Source: Streptomyces canus (lineage in GTDB: Bacteria; Actinomycetota; Actinomycetes; Streptomycetales; Streptomycetaceae). From it: a stretch of DNA of 51,759 bases. Both the position numbers and the translations under genes were made by a program. The first letter of the stretch is position 1. Each line of letters opens with the position of its first letter. The notes under the pieces were generated by a model that did not search any database, was not told the origin of the DNA, and saw only the letters and a list, made by a program, of their open reading frames with translations. The DNA lies in contig NZ_KQ948673.1 of NCBI RefSeq assembly GCF_001514145.1, positions 33,716-85,474 on the forward strand, read 5' to 3'. This document shows, piece after piece, positions 1 to 7,533 of the stretch.

Positions 1-259
1 CCCCGTAGTCGAAGGAGACCTCACCGTCCACCTTGATGCCGAAGGTCTTAGCCTCGCGCGTGAAAAGGTGCGCGAGCTCGGCATTGCGCAGCAGGGCCTT
101 GGTGGGGATACAGCCCACGTTCAGACAGACGCCGCCCCAGTACTTCTCCTCGACGACCGCGACCCGCTTGCCCAGTTGAGCGGCCCGGATCGCGGCAACG
201 TACCCGCCGGGGCCCGCGCCGAGTACGACGACGTCGAAGTGCTCACCCTGCTCGTCCAT
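1..259 (-). CDS. lpdA: Dihydrolipoyl dehydrogenase (E3), N-terminal part, cut by window edge
   Basis: Only the first 86 codons are present; the gene runs off the left edge. The start is the ATG at 259, preceded by GGAAAGGAAG. Residues about 8-20 form the FAD-binding Rossmann motif GAGPGGYVAA, and further on comes the redox-active disulfide motif GGVCLNVGCIPTK (Cys-X4-Cys) of dihydrolipoamide dehydrogenases. The enzyme reoxidises dihydrolipoamide in 2-oxoacid dehydrogenase complexes and the glycine cleavage system, using FAD and NAD in the cytoplasm. The motif pair makes the family secure. Other flavin disulfide reductases share the fold, but the exact disulfide context favours LpdA. Confidence 0.93.
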   Translation of the reverse strand, partial: MDEQGEHFDVVVLGAGPGGYVAAIRAAQLGKRVAVVEEKYWGGVCLNVGCIPTKALLRNAELAHLFTREAKTFGIKVDGEVSFDYG

Positions 260-397
260 GGACGGCTTCCTTTCCACTGAGGTTGCCGGCTCCCGCGAGG
301 GGCCGGCTCGCTCCCGATCCAACAACCCCACCTCGTCAGCGGTTCCTCGGACATTCGCTTCAGCGCCCCGGCGCCGTGATCTGTGCCCGCTCAGCCG

Positions 398-1576
398 TCA
401 TCGACGGCGGGCCGGCGCCCCGTCGACCTCGTGCACTCCGGCCTCGGCGGCACCGAGCCTGAGAGTGTCGAGGCCGAAGGCGGCGACCGGGCCGTGCGCA
501 CCGGGCTTGAGTACGGCATCCGGCTGAGCCGCGTGGGCGGCGCCCCACGCCAGGAGGGATCCCGTCATCTCGTACGGATCGGGTCCGGTGAGGGCCGTCG
601 TGGCCAGGGGTCGGCCGTGGCTGTCGCGGGCGACGGCGATCACCAGGGAACGGCCGTCGGGATCAGGCTCGCGCTGTGATCCCGGGAGCCGCTCGGACCA
701 CCGCGCCAGCGCGGCCCGTACCTTCGCCGAGCGCAGCACGGGCGCCTGGAGCGTGGCAGCGATCTGCACCGGGCGGGTCCACCGTCCAAGCCACCCGAGG
801 CCCACCTCGACGCTCTCCAACTGAGGGAAGACCTCCGGCAGTCCGAGATGCTCCGTGCCCGGGACGGTCATGGCCGTACGTTTCACGCCTCCGTAGTGGA
901 AAGTGCGTACCCGCTTGGCGGCGCGCTCGTCGACCACCCGGGCGCCGGCCCAGGGGCGCGGCCTGCGGTAGGCGAACCCGTCCTCGGCCGCCGCAGCGAC
1001 CAGCGTCTGACGTGTGCCTCCCGTGGTCAGGGTGTACGCGTCGCGCAGGGTGCTGCGGTAGCGCAGTTCGTCGCCGTGTCCGGCGCGGGTGATGAAGTAC
1101 CCGGTCTCCACGTGGCGTGCCCGCTCGCCCGCGCGCGTCAGGGCGAGCGCGCCGGCGAGGTTGCCCGGCACGTAGTCGTAGCCGAACGCGGGCACGAGAG
1201 TCGCTCCCCGGCCGGCCGCGACGGCGTCCAGCTCAAGGAGGACGCGGCGGGCGAAGGTCCCCTCCCCCGTCGAGTCGAAGTAGTGCGCCCCCGCCCGCGC
1301 GGCAGCCGTGACCGCGGGCATTCCGAGCCGCATGAACGGTCCGATCGTGGAGACGACGACATCGCCGGGCTCCACGAGGCGCGTCAGGTCGGCCGTCGAG
1401 GTGACGTCGACCTCGGCCACCGGCAGGTCCGCCTGGAAGCGGTCGGCCAAGGTCTGCATCCTGGTCCGGCTCCGCCCGGCCAAGGTCGGCTTCTCCCCTC
1501 GTGCGAGCAGCTCCCGGAGCACGCGCTGCCCGGTGTACCCCGTCGCACCCAGCAACACGATCCTGCGCTTTTCCAC
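398..1576 (-). CDS. Saccharopine dehydrogenase-like NAD(P)-binding reductase
   Basis: The protein has 392 aa from a GTG at 1576. An in-frame ATG at 1636 would add 20 residues, but it lies inside the operator region of the divergent tetR gene and has no ribosome site. The N-terminus carries a Rossmann nucleotide-binding motif (VLLGATGYTGQRV). The protein matches the saccharopine-dehydrogenase NADP-binding family, which in actinobacteria includes trans-acting enoyl reductases such as Rv2449c-type proteins. The substrate is unknown. It is divergent from the TetR gene at 1674 with tandem palindromes between them, so it is the likely regulated target. Lysine metabolism is unlikely given the catabolic and lipid-type neighbours. 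Confidence 0.8.
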   Translation of the reverse strand: MEKRRIVLLGATGYTGQRVLRELLARGEKPTLAGRSRTRMQTLADRFQADLPVAEVDVTSTADLTRLVEPGDVVVSTIGPFMRLGMPAVTAAARAGAHYFDSTGEGTFARRVLLELDAVAAGRGATLVPAFGYDYVPGNLAGALALTRAGERARHVETGYFITRAGHGDELRYRSTLRDAYTLTTGGTRQTLVAAAAEDGFAYRRPRPWAGARVVDERAAKRVRTFHYGGVKRTAMTVPGTEHLGLPEVFPQLESVEVGLGWLGRWTRPVQIAATLQAPVLRSAKVRAALARWSERLPGSQREPDPDGRSLVIAVARDSHGRPLATTALTGPDPYEMTGSLLAWGAAHAAQPDAVLKPGAHGPVAAFGLDTLRLGAAEAGVHEVDGAPARRR

Positions 1577-1622
1577 GGCTCCGCCTGCCTTCCGGAGGGC
1601 GTTGTCACGACAATCACCCGAC

Positions 1623-1653
1623 TGACCGAGAGTCATTCACTGACCCAGGGTCA
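1623..1653. promoter_or_regulatory. Tandem TGACC-type operators between tetR and the reductase gene
   Basis: Two 13-bp palindromes lie 18 bp apart: TGACCGAGAGTCA (1623-1635, arms TGAC/GTCA) and TGACCCAGGGTCA (1641-1653, perfect around a central A). The second sits just upstream of a TANNNT hexamer (TACGAT, 1661-1666) positioned 7 bases before the ATG at 1674. A protein bound there would block the tetR promoter and could also block the divergent reductase gene. Assignment to the adjacent TetR protein is inference from position. Confidence 0.55.
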
Positions 1654-1673
1654 CTGAATATACGATGGTGCGC

Positions 1674-2306
1674 ATGCGAGGGCCAAACCGACGACAGATG
1701 TATGCGGAGCAGACCCGGGCGGACCTGGTGACGGCCGCGCGGAAGCTGTTCGTGGACAACGGGTTCGCGGACACGTCGGTCGAGGCCATCACCGGGGCGG
1801 CGCGGGTGAGCAAGGGCACCTTCTACAGCCACTTCCCGGACAAGAGGGCGATGTTCGCCGAGCTCTACATCGAACTGCTTCAGCAGGTCGGCGCCCTGTG
1901 CGACACGACGTCCGAGGCGATCCGTGCGACAAGGCCGGACCAACCCGCCATGACCGCGGTCGCCGACCTCACGCACGCCTTCCTGCGGCGGACCATCGAC
2001 GACCCCCTGCACCGGGAGCTGATGGCCCAGGCGCCCTCGGTCCTGGGAGAGCAGTACCGGCATGTCAACGACACCGGCGCCCAGCCGCAGATCGAACGGC
2101 TGCTGACCGTTCTGGCCGAACGCGGTGACCTGCAACCGGACGCGCCCGTCGCCACCGTCGCCCGACTACTGCTGGCCGGCCTGTGCGAGGGCAACCAGAT
2201 CATCGCCGCCGCGATGGACCGGGAGGAAGCCCTGACCAGGACATTCCATGCGATCACCCTGATGATGTCGGGCCTGGCGGCCGACGGCGTCAGCGCCCGC
2301 GGTTGA
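1674..2306 (+). CDS. TetR/AcrR family transcriptional regulator
   Basis: About 210 aa. The helix-turn-helix occupies the first 60 residues (VEAITGAARVSKGTFYSHFPDK, with the typical TFYxHF of helix 3), followed by an all-helical ligand domain ending in a TetR C-terminal pattern. I favour the ATG at 1674 because a possible -10 (TACGAT) overlaps the alternative ATG at 1665 and no Shine-Dalgarno precedes either. The gene is divergent from the saccharopine-dehydrogenase-like reductase, and two palindromes lie between them. It is probably an autorepressor that also controls the reductase; the ligand is unknown. Confidence 0.88.
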   Translation: MRGPNRRQMYAEQTRADLVTAARKLFVDNGFADTSVEAITGAARVSKGTFYSHFPDKRAMFAELYIELLQQVGALCDTTSEAIRATRPDQPAMTAVADLTHAFLRRTIDDPLHRELMAQAPSVLGEQYRHVNDTGAQPQIERLLTVLAERGDLQPDAPVATVARLLLAGLCEGNQIIAAAMDREEALTRTFHAITLMMSGLAADGVSARG

Positions 2307-2342
2307 CCTGAACCGGGGCACGGCGGACGGCATCGGCCTATG

Positions 2343-2360
2343 GCGGCCCGCCTCGGCCGC
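2343..2360. terminator. Hairpin between convergent tetR and LLM genes
   Basis: GCGGCC (2343-2348) and GGCCGC (2355-2360) form a 6-bp stem with a 6-base loop. TATGG-like flanks on both sides extend the symmetry imperfectly. The position between two convergent stop codons suits a bidirectional terminator. There is no T-run. Confidence 0.4.
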
Positions 2361-3433
2361 TATGGCCTGTCGTCAGCGTGCCACCTCGTCTCGAGGTCGC
2401 GGACCAGGTCGATGGCCCGGCCCAGGGTGGCGAGCCGGGCGTCGAGAGTCTCGCCGGCGGGATAGAAGCGGACGGTGTCGACACCGACGTCGCGCCACAC
2501 GCGCAGTCGCTCACGCACCATGTCCTCGGTTCCGATCAGCGTCGTCGCCAGCACCATCTCGTCGGTGATCAGACCGGCCGCGCCGTCCCGGTCCCCGGCC
2601 TGCCAACGGGTCCGGACCTCGGCCGCGACCTCGGCCCAACCCTGGCGGCTGTAGGCGTTGTTGTAGAAGTTCGTGGTCGCCGAGCCCATGCCGCCGAGGC
2701 TGAAGGCCAGCTCCTTCTTGCGTCCGGCCACCATCATGCGCAGGTCGTCCTCGTCCTCCGCGAAGGCGACCTCGGCGCCCTGGCAGATGTCGAGGTCGGC
2801 GCGTGTACGGCCGGCGTTGGCAAGGCCCCGGTCCAGGTGGTCGAAGTACGCCTCTTTGGCGCCTTCGGGTACGAAACTGGTGCCCAGCCAGCCGTCGGCG
2901 ATCTCACCGGTCAGGTGCAGCATCTTCGGCGAGAGAGTGGCCAGGTAGACGGGGATGTCGTGCTCGGCACGCACGGACAGACGCATGGGCCTGGCCTCCC
3001 CACCGGGCAGCGGGATCTGGAATTCACGGCCGGAGTAGGAGACCTTCTCCCCCGAGGCGGCCTGTCGCACGATCTCGACGGTCTCGCACATCCGGGACAG
3101 CGGCCGGTCGAAAGGCACGCCGTGCAACCCTTCGATCACCTGCGGTCCGGAGGGGCCAAGGCCGAGGAGGAAGCGCCCCTGGGAGATCTGCGACAGCGTG
3201 ATCGCGGCGCGCGCGATGGCCATCGGCGTGCGGGTGCCGAGCTGGATGATTCCCGATCCGAGAAGCATGCGCTCCGTCTTCGCGGCGAGATAGCCCAACG
3301 GCGAGGGTGCCTCGGAGCCCCATGCCTCCGCCACCCAGCAGATGTCCAGACCGAGCCTCTCCGCCTCGGTGACGTAGTCGACGATCTCCCGCCAGTCGCC
3401 GCCGGAGGCTTCGATCGTGGTCGAGGTACGCAT
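2360..3433 (-). CDS. LLM-class flavin (probably F420)-dependent oxidoreductase
   Basis: 357 aa starting at the ATG at 3433, which overlaps the stop of the upstream SRPBCC gene (ATGA), so the two are translationally coupled. The luciferase-like TIM barrel is recognisable from the N-terminal WREIVDYVTEAERLGLDICWVAE segment, the GTRTPMAIARAAITLSQIS region and GRFLLGLGPSGPQVIEG. This combination is typical of actinobacterial F420-dependent oxidoreductases related to methylene-H4MPT reductase and TIGR03617-type proteins. The substrate is not evident. Coupling to an SRPBCC (hydrophobic-ligand) protein and HxlR and SDR neighbours suggests redox modification of a lipid-like or aromatic compound. Confidence 0.85.
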   Translation of the reverse strand: MRTSTTIEASGGDWREIVDYVTEAERLGLDICWVAEAWGSEAPSPLGYLAAKTERMLLGSGIIQLGTRTPMAIARAAITLSQISQGRFLLGLGPSGPQVIEGLHGVPFDRPLSRMCETVEIVRQAASGEKVSYSGREFQIPLPGGEARPMRLSVRAEHDIPVYLATLSPKMLHLTGEIADGWLGTSFVPEGAKEAYFDHLDRGLANAGRTRADLDICQGAEVAFAEDEDDLRMMVAGRKKELAFSLGGMGSATTNFYNNAYSRQGWAEVAAEVRTRWQAGDRDGAAGLITDEMVLATTLIGTEDMVRERLRVWRDVGVDTVRFYPAGETLDARLATLGRAIDLVRDLETRWHADDRP

Positions 3434-3963
3434 CACAGACTCGCCTCCCCCGAGGTCCGGGGGCTCTCGGCCAGCTTCTTGACCCCTTCGAGGGTGACGG
3501 CCATGTTGGCCTCGAACTCCCGCATACGCACGAAGACGATCTTCTGCTCCTTCTCCGGCATGCGTTCGATGGCGAAGGAGAGCCCCGAAGGGGCCGGCCC
3601 CATCTGCATCCATTCCCGCAGCACCGTGCCCCCGTCCTGTGGCTCCAACGTGAACCGCCAGATCGCCGAGGGGTACTGCGGATCCTCTACCGCCCAGGCG
3701 AGCCGCTTCGGCGGCTCCCACTCGACGATGTGGGACGTGGTGGCCCACTCCCCGAACGCTTCGTGCTTGCTCCGGCCGACGAACCGGGCTCCCAGAGCAG
3801 GCCCGCCGCCGTCCAGCCATTCCACCGACTGCAGCTCGGAGCTCATGCGTGGCATCAGTTCGATGTCGGACACCAGCCTCCACACCTGAGCCGGTGGTGC
3901 GGCGATCCAGGTGTGGACCTCAACCGTCGGTTTGTCCGCATAGCGTGCGCCCGTCCACTCCAT
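3433..3963 (-). CDS. SRPBCC (START-like) family protein
   Basis: 176 aa from the ATG at 3963; the longer reading to 4044 adds residues without a ribosome site, whereas AGAGGGG lies upstream of 3963. The sequence VEVHTWIAAPPAQVWRLVSDIELMPRM is the standard start of polyketide-cyclase/dehydrase-type SRPBCC domains, followed by alternating strands and the GTVLREWMQMGP segment. These proteins bind hydrophobic ligands in a deep cavity. The stop overlaps the start of the LLM oxidoreductase gene, so the two form an operon. No catalytic motif can be assigned. Confidence 0.82.
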   Translation of the reverse strand: MEWTGARYADKPTVEVHTWIAAPPAQVWRLVSDIELMPRMSSELQSVEWLDGGGPALGARFVGRSKHEAFGEWATTSHIVEWEPPKRLAWAVEDPQYPSAIWRFTLEPQDGGTVLREWMQMGPAPSGLSFAIERMPEKEQKIVFVRMREFEANMAVTLEGVKKLAESPRTSGEASL

Positions 3964-4038
3964 GAACCCGCAGCCCCTCTGTCGCCAAGAGCGCTCGGAT
4001 GAGCATCTGACCAGTAAAGTTGCGTAGGTAGACCCACT

Positions 4039-4044
4039 TGTCAA
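4039..4044 (-). promoter_or_regulatory. Possible -35 box for the SRPBCC-LLM operon
   Basis: Reading the minus strand, a consensus TTGACA lies about 80 bp upstream of the SRPBCC start, inside the palindrome CTTGACAAG. The best downstream -10 candidate (around ACTTTA) is poor, so only the -35 element is proposed. Confidence 0.3.
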
Positions 4045-4074
4045 GGGTGACCTGCCGCGCAGGGCGCTGCCCGG

Positions 4075-4572
4075 TCAGCCCGTGAACCGGGCCCGCACAT
4101 CCGGCCGTTCGGCCAAGTGCGGTGGGTAGCCGGGGCCCATCCGGGGGTGGGTGTTGTCCAGGGTCATGGGCTCACCGCAGGCGGCGCACACCACCTCGGC
4201 ATGCGTCTCCTGCCCGCACGTCTCGTGGCGCATCGTCACCGGCGGGCCCGCTTCGCCGGAGAGCCAGCGGTCCCCCCACCGGTTCATCACCAGCAGCACG
4301 CCATAGAAGTCGCGCCCCTTCTCGGTGAGCACGTAGTCATGACGGACCGGCTCCGTCTGGTAGGGCCGCTTCTCCAGCAGCCCCTCCTCCACCAGCCGGC
4401 GCAGCCGGTCCGTCAGCGTGTTGCGGGCGATCCCCAGCGACGCCTGGAACGCGTCGAACCGCCGGATCCCGTAGAACGCCTCACGCAGCACCAGCGGCGT
4501 CCACCAGTCCCCGAGCAGGTCCATGGTGCGCGCGATCGAGCAGGGCCACTGCGCAAAGGATGTCCGTCTCAT
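4075..4572 (-). CDS. HxlR-family winged-helix transcriptional regulator
   Basis: 165 aa from ATG 4572 (four codons longer if ATG 4584 is used). The sequence CSIARTMDLLGDWWTPLVLREAFYGIRRFDAFQ is the classic HxlR N-terminus, with the redox-type conserved Cys followed by the winged helix (LGIARNTLTDRLRRLVEEGLLEKRPY). The C-terminal part carries two Cys-containing pairs (HETCGQET, VCAACGEPM), a possible zinc or thiol site seen in a subset of the family. A minus-strand TATGCT 7 bases before ATG 4572 suggests a leaderless transcript. It is divergent from the SDR gene and upstream of the SRPBCC-LLM pair, either of which it could control. Confidence 0.88.
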   Translation of the reverse strand: MRRTSFAQWPCSIARTMDLLGDWWTPLVLREAFYGIRRFDAFQASLGIARNTLTDRLRRLVEEGLLEKRPYQTEPVRHDYVLTEKGRDFYGVLLVMNRWGDRWLSGEAGPPVTMRHETCGQETHAEVVCAACGEPMTLDNTHPRMGPGYPPHLAERPDVRARFTG

Positions 4573-4643
4573 GACGGCCAGCATAGGTTCGTCCAGTCGT
4601 GAGACCCAGCAGGTGAACCGAACAGCGACCGGTGCGCAGTCTC

Positions 4644-4672
4644 TTGTGCTCCATCAATAACGAAGTTATGTT
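4644..4672 (+). promoter_or_regulatory. Promoter of the SDR gene with embedded ATAAC-N3-GTTAT operator
   Basis: TTGTGC (4644-4649), a 17-bp spacer and TATGTT (4667-4672) resemble a sigma-HrdB promoter. The -10 ends 6 bases before the ATG at 4679, so the transcript would be leaderless. The palindrome ATAAC-GAA-GTTAT (4657-4669) covers the spacer and the -10. The same palindrome occurs next to the TetR gene at 6327-6339, which supports TetR repression of this promoter. Confidence 0.6.
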
Positions 4673-4678
4673 GCCGCC

Positions 4679-5575
4679 ATGAAACGTGACTTGCTGGGCA
4701 GAAATCTGGTTGTCACCGGAGCGGCACGCGGCATTGGGGAAAAGGTGGCCCGTCTGGCCGCCGCCCGAGGGGCCCGGGTGACCGTGATCGGACTCGAAGC
4801 CGATCGGTTGCGCGCCCTCGCCGACGAGCTGGGTCCCACCGCATCATGGCGTGAGGCCGATGTACGCGACGGGGCCGCTCTCCAAGCGGCGATCGACGCA
4901 GCCGCCGAGATCATGGGCGGCATCGACCTCGTCGTCGCCAACGCCGGCGTCGTGGCGTACGGGACGGTGCGGCAGACGGACGAGGCGTCGTTCGAGCGGG
5001 TCCTGGACATCAACCTGAACGGTGTGTTCCGCACCCTCAAGTACGCGACGCCCCATCTGGAGCGCAGCCGCGGCCATGTGCTGGTCGTGGCGTCCGCACT
5101 GTCGTTCATGCCGCTGGCCGCGATGGCCTCCTACGGCGCGAGTAAAGCGGGGGCCGAATTGCTGGCCCTGACCTACCGCCAGGAGGTGGCACACCTCGGA
5201 GTCACGGTCGGCGTGGTACACCCTTCCTGGATCGACACGGACCTCGTCCGGGGCGCCGAGGCGGACCTCCCCTCGTTCCAGGGCCTGCGCGCGCGGCTTC
5301 CGTATCCGGGCAACGTGACCACGAGCGCCGACCGGGCGGCCGCCGCGATCGTCGACGGGCTCGTGCGCCGACGCAGCCGTGTGTACGTCCCGCGCGCGGT
5401 CGTCGTGGCCAACTGGGCGAAGGGGGCGCTGAACTCGCCATTGGCGTGGCCTTGGATGAGGCGCTTCGCCGCCCGGGCGGTTCCCTCCCTCGAACGGGAG
5501 GTCGCAGCCCTGGGCAGGAACGACCAGCGCACACCGAGCACCGATACCCCTGCCGCGAAGACCAGGTCGTCCTAG
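4679..5575 (+). CDS. Short-chain dehydrogenase/reductase (SDR)
   Basis: 298 aa. It has the classical SDR motifs: TGAARGIG near residue 13 (coenzyme binding), ADVRDG (adenine pocket Asp), NAG, the catalytic Ser in VVASALS, and YGASK (catalytic Tyr and Lys). The C-terminus is about 45 residues longer than a minimal SDR and contains an Ala/Arg-rich helix, seen in SDRs near acyl-CoA genes. It would oxidise or reduce an alcohol or ketone with NAD(P)(H). The gene has no Shine-Dalgarno; a promoter with operator directly abuts the ATG. The convergent TetR gene at 5610 probably regulates it. Confidence 0.9.
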   Translation: MKRDLLGRNLVVTGAARGIGEKVARLAAARGARVTVIGLEADRLRALADELGPTASWREADVRDGAALQAAIDAAAEIMGGIDLVVANAGVVAYGTVRQTDEASFERVLDINLNGVFRTLKYATPHLERSRGHVLVVASALSFMPLAAMASYGASKAGAELLALTYRQEVAHLGVTVGVVHPSWIDTDLVRGAEADLPSFQGLRARLPYPGNVTTSADRAAAAIVDGLVRRRSRVYVPRAVVVANWAKGALNSPLAWPWMRRFAARAVPSLEREVAALGRNDQRTPSTDTPAAKTRSS

Positions 5576-5609
5576 CCGCGCCCGGGGCAGCGCCCAACCA
5601 CCCGGCTTC

Positions 5610-6293
5610 TCACCGGACTTGGACGATCGAGTCGTACAGGCGCGCGCCGGCCTCGTGGGAGGCCTCGGCACGCTCCCGCTGGTCCCCCAGGCCGACAGTG
5701 AAGTTCACCCCCATCGGCACGAGCACCTGCGCCACGGCGTCGTCGAACTCGACGAAGTGCTCAGCCAGTTCAAGGGTGATGTAACCGTGCACGTAACTCC
5801 ACAGCTGAGCGGCGATGGCTTCGGGTCCCTGACGCTCGACCCTGCCGGAGCGCACGAGCCGTTCGCACGCCGCGGTGACATGAGCGTGGGCTTCCCGAAA
5901 GGCCTGGGAATGCCCGCTCAGGCGACGGTCCGTGTCCGGCAGCGGCCGGTATGTCGCCCGAGTGGACAGTCCGAACATCAGGTCGTAGAGATGGGGGTTC
6001 TCCCGGGCCTGCCGACGGCAGGTCAGGGCCATGGCGAAGAGATCCGCGATCGGGTCCTCCGTCACCGGTACCCGGCCGAACGTCGCGCCGAGTTCCTTGA
6101 ACCCGTGGTCGGCGACAGCGCTCATCAGCTCGGGGATCCCACCGAAGTGGCTGTAGAGCACCATCGTCGACAGTCCGCTCGCGGATGCCACCGTGCGCGC
6201 CTTCACAGCGGACGGGCCCTGCTCGGCCAGCAAGCCGACGGCCGCCTGCACAAGTCGTTCCGGCGCGTCCTCGAGCCTCGCCCGCCCTGCCAT
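5610..6293 (-). CDS. TetR-family regulator of the SDR and acyl-CoA operons
   Basis: 227 aa from ATG 6293; GTG 6302 is only one base from the GGAGG, so the ATG, with about 10 bases of spacing, is preferred. The HTH lies in residues about 30-55 (VKARTVASASGLSTMVLYSHFGG). The C-terminal portion matches the WHG/TetR_C_13-type domain (LWSYVHGYITLELAEHF). The intergenic region upstream holds ATAAC-TTG-GTTAT (6327-6339), the same operator found at the SDR promoter. The gene lies between the SDR gene (convergent) and the enoyl-CoA hydratase operon (divergent), so it probably represses both sides in response to an acyl-CoA or related ligand; this is inference. Confidence 0.88.
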   Translation of the reverse strand: MAGRARLEDAPERLVQAAVGLLAEQGPSAVKARTVASASGLSTMVLYSHFGGIPELMSAVADHGFKELGATFGRVPVTEDPIADLFAMALTCRRQARENPHLYDLMFGLSTRATYRPLPDTDRRLSGHSQAFREAHAHVTAACERLVRSGRVERQGPEAIAAQLWSYVHGYITLELAEHFVEFDDAVAQVLVPMGVNFTVGLGDQRERAEASHEAGARLYDSIVQVR

Positions 6294-6312
6294 GTTCCGC
6301 ACGCCTCCACCG

Positions 6313-6342
6313 TTGACATACCAGAAATAACTTGGTTATGTA
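6313..6342 (+). promoter_or_regulatory. Promoter of the acyl-CoA operon with ATAAC-N3-GTTAT operator
   Basis: A consensus -35 TTGACA (6313-6318) is followed after 18 bp by TATGTA (6337-6342). The palindrome ATAAC-TTG-GTTAT (6327-6339) occupies the spacer and -10, the same geometry as at the SDR promoter. Transcription from here gives an untranslated leader of roughly 200 bases before the enoyl-CoA hydratase start at 6558. A second 5-3-5 palindrome, ACACA-TCG-TGTGT (6361-6373), follows just downstream. Confidence 0.6.
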
Positions 6343-6557
6343 ATTCTTCACGGCAATAGTACACATCGTGTGTGACCTGCCGCCTCGGATACACGCGTCC
6401 GCTCTCGGACACGTCATCACGCGCTGGTCCAGTCTTCTGCCGCCCGTGCGGGCACAGCGTGTCGGGCCGAACCCGACCTCATCATCGCTGCGACACGCAT
6501 CCGCGGCCGTTTCCACGCACTTTCCCACCCCATGAACTCAGCACGGGAGCAGAACTC

Positions 6558-7526
6558 ATGCCATACAAAGACAAGGGCCGTCTCACGGTCGAAGATCGCG
6601 GCTCCGTTCTGATCGCGCGGGTCGACGGCGGCCCGCACCAGGAGTTCGGCCTCGACATCGCCCAGCAGCTGGAGAAGCTGGTGGCCCGAGCCGACCGTGA
6701 TCCGAACATCCGTGCCGTCGTCTTCACCGGGGCACATCCCGAGCGGTTCGTCAGCCATGCCGCGGTCCGGTGGCTGCAGGAAGAGGGAGCCGCGAGCCCT
6801 ACGGTCGGCCGGCGCGCTGCCTCAGCCGTCGTCCGCCTGGCCAAGCACGTGGACCGGTCCCGCCTCCTCGGGTCCGTGATGCGCAGAACCCCGATGCGCG
6901 GGGCTCTGCAGCTGGAACGTCTGCACAGGACCTTCCTGCGGATGAACGCCAGCGGTGTGCTCTACGTCGCCGCCCTCAACGGTTCCGCTCTCGGCCTCGG
7001 CGCGGAGTTCGCCTGGGCGTGCGATCTGCGGGTCATGGCCGAGGGGGACTTCTTCATCGGCCAGCCGGAGATCCTCCTCGGCATCATCCCGGGCGGCGGC
7101 GGCACCCAGCGGCTGACCCGCCTGATCGGCACCCACCGGTCCCTGGCCGCGATCCTCGAAGGCAAGCCGTTCACGCCCGAAGAGGCCCTCGCCAACGGGG
7201 CGGTGGACAAGGTCGTCGCGCAGGACAAGGTGGTCGCGCAGGCGGTCGAACTCGCCGAGCACTTCGGAAAGCGGTCGAAGGCGTCGGTCGCGGCCGCCAA
7301 GAGGTCGGTGTACTTCGGCGGCTCGATGTCACTGGAGGACGGTCTGCACGTCGAACGCGCCGAGTTCTTCGCCCAGATCATGTCGGAGGAAGGCCAGAGG
7401 CTGATGCTCGACTACCAGGCCACAACCGCCGCCACCGGCGAACTCCCGCTCTACACACCGGGCACCTACGCACGAGCCCTCGCCTCGGGCAGCGTGCCGG
7501 GCCGTCGCTCGACGAGCGGGCGATGA
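6558..7526 (+). CDS. Enoyl-CoA hydratase/isomerase family protein
   Basis: 322 aa from ATG 6558, with GGGAG ten bases upstream. The crotonase fold is identified by LNGSALGLGAEFAWACDLRVMAEGDFFIGQPEILLGIIPGGGGTQRLTRLIG, which contains the oxyanion-hole region and the Pro-Glu of the hydratase active site. An insertion around residues 70-120 (Arg-rich) makes it longer than a typical 260-aa hydratase. It is first of three tightly spaced genes (7 bp, then 37 bp) with an alpha/beta hydrolase and an acyl-CoA ligase, consistent with beta-oxidation-like degradation of a carboxylic acid. Confidence 0.88.
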   Translation: MPYKDKGRLTVEDRGSVLIARVDGGPHQEFGLDIAQQLEKLVARADRDPNIRAVVFTGAHPERFVSHAAVRWLQEEGAASPTVGRRAASAVVRLAKHVDRSRLLGSVMRRTPMRGALQLERLHRTFLRMNASGVLYVAALNGSALGLGAEFAWACDLRVMAEGDFFIGQPEILLGIIPGGGGTQRLTRLIGTHRSLAAILEGKPFTPEEALANGAVDKVVAQDKVVAQAVELAEHFGKRSKASVAAAKRSVYFGGSMSLEDGLHVERAEFFAQIMSEEGQRLMLDYQATTAATGELPLYTPGTYARALASGSVPGRRSTSGR

Positions 7527-7533
7527 ACCGACG

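Noticed and set aside
1577..1636. N-terminal extension of the saccharopine-dehydrogenase-like protein to ATG 1636
   Set aside because: The extension would place the start within the operator, lacks a ribosome site, and the Rossmann motif begins right after the GTG at 1576.
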